NCBI GenBank assembly: GCA_947492745.1
Contig: CANLOE010000080.1
Span: 1-34,759, forward strand
Reading direction: 5' to 3'
Length of the DNA stretch: 34,759 nt
Source of the DNA: an uncultured Cyclobacteriaceae bacterium
GTDB lineage: Bacteria > Bacteroidota > Bacteroidia > Cytophagales > Cyclobacteriaceae
Shown here piece after piece: positions 34,155-34,759 of the stretch. Position 1 is the first letter of the stretch. The number at the start of each line of letters is the position of its first letter. Made by a program: the position numbers and the translations under genes. The notes under the pieces were generated by a model that saw only the letters and a program-made list of their open reading frames with translations, had not been told where the DNA came from and did no database searches.

Positions 34155-34759
34155 ATGCTAAAAAAGTTCAAACCACTCTTTTATTCTGCCGCTATTCTTT
34201 TTGTCGGTGCAGCCTGTGAAGATGTCGATAACAATACCCAACAGCGAGTGCCAGAGGCGCTTGTCGATACCCAAGTAAACGAATCCGCTGCTATGAAAGA
34301 GGCTATGTCCCTATTGACAGCCTCTGCCACCGAAGCGGGCAAGACCATGGATGAACTTTCCAACAGAAAGGGCGGGCGCTTCACCAAAGAGCAGAATGTT
34401 TTCCTGAAAAGCGCCATCGCGGTCAACGACCTGGAAGATCCTACAAGAGCCACAGTGACACTGCCTCTGTTCAAGGGTATAGGACCCAGCGGAAGACCGA
34501 CCTATTACATTCTTACCGAGGCTTCTGATTTTGCCGTAGCCAAACAACTGGGCGTCAATTATGCCCCCAAACTGGCCAATGGCCGTGGCTCCGAAGGCAG
34601 TCAGGAAGTGACCCTGAAAAAGGGCATCATCTTCTTCAAAGGAGATGTTGATTTCAGCCCCGTACGCCGGGTAGTAGCGGGTGACGGCCCCTTTGCCTTC
34701 CCTCCTTCTGTGGCAGAACCCGGCTCTATCGGGGATGAGGAGTACTCTTCACTGGTCGT
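34155..34759 (+). CDS. Lipoprotein, 5' part only (runs off the window)
   Basis: The open frame starts ATG at 34155 and continues through the last base, giving 201 residues so far. The signal peptide ends in lipobox V-G-A-A-C21. The mature part starts with an acidic, Ala-rich helical region (to about 85), followed by a beta-rich segment beginning with L-F-K-G-I-G-P-S-G-R-P-T-Y-Y-I-L-T-E-A-S-D. This segment looks like a conserved domain found in secreted proteins of several phyla (possibly the DUF7482 type), but I am not certain. The function and the C-terminal end cannot be seen. Confidence 0.8.
   Translation, partial: MLKKFKPLFYSAAILFVGAACEDVDNNTQQRVPEALVDTQVNESAAMKEAMSLLTASATEAGKTMDELSNRKGGRFTKEQNVFLKSAIAVNDLEDPTRATVTLPLFKGIGPSGRPTYYILTEASDFAVAKQLGVNYAPKLANGRGSEGSQEVTLKKGIIFFKGDVDFSPVRRVVAGDGPFAFPPSVAEPGSIGDEEYSSLV

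Overview
The window looks like a chromosomal segment of a member of the Bacteroidota. The evidence is a type IX secretion C-terminal sorting domain on an M4 metalloprotease, fused E1 alpha/beta 2-oxoacid dehydrogenase, a YtxJ-type bacillithiol redox protein, a grasp-with-spasm peptide cassette, and the general lack of Shine-Dalgarno sequences. Genus cannot be assigned from sequence alone. No rRNA, tRNA, CRISPR array, insertion-sequence transposase or phage gene was recognised.

Layout. (1) 300-1676: membrane histidine kinase with a plant-ethylene-receptor-like sensor domain that keeps all seven residues important for ethylene binding in ETR1. (2) 2765-10906: assimilatory nitrite block. A leftward pair (DUF4202 protein, cobA for siroheme) diverges from nirB-nirD; about 1 kb further on is a PilJ/NarX-like sensor kinase with a NarL-type response regulator. 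Helically phased TTACGTAA palindromes sit in the divergent promoter. (3) 11.4-14.9 kb: a grasp-with-spasm RiPP cluster that is visibly AT-richer than the nir block. It has two Cys-rich precursor peptides with GG leaders (the second only 59 aa), a hairpin attenuator, an ATP-grasp ligase, an unrecognised 67-aa protein overlapping both neighbours, a SPASM-domain protein without a radical-SAM CxxxCxxC motif, and a DUF6624 protein. (4) 15.5-17.6 kb: membrane-anchored VWA protein. (5) 19.4-21.9 kb: secreted thermolysin-like protease followed by two strong terminators. (6) 22.4-25.1 kb: lipA, an outer-membrane-like protein, an OsmC protein and YtxJ. (7) 25.1-29.4 kb: a very basic tandem-repeat exported protein and the fused E1 dehydrogenase, whose partner E2 would need the lipoyl group made by LipA. 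(8) 30.3-34.8 kb: ispF, a small lipoprotein, a TPR lipoprotein and the start of another lipoprotein cut by the window end.

The most unusual structure is non-coding. At least three families of dispersed, roughly 160-171 bp elements (called A, B and C here) lie between genes. They have terminal inverted repeats; families A and C also carry a central TAGC-NNN-GCTA hairpin. Distant copies have the same length (two of family A 169 bp, two of family C 161 bp) and are about 96% identical by eye. They sit at gene 3' ends: the ends of A and B elements supply the last codons and the stop of two unrelated genes (both ending FNPK-stop) and touch the stop of a third; two others abut hairpin terminators. 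Between the RiPP cluster and the VWA gene, A and C elements appear to be nested inside a B element.
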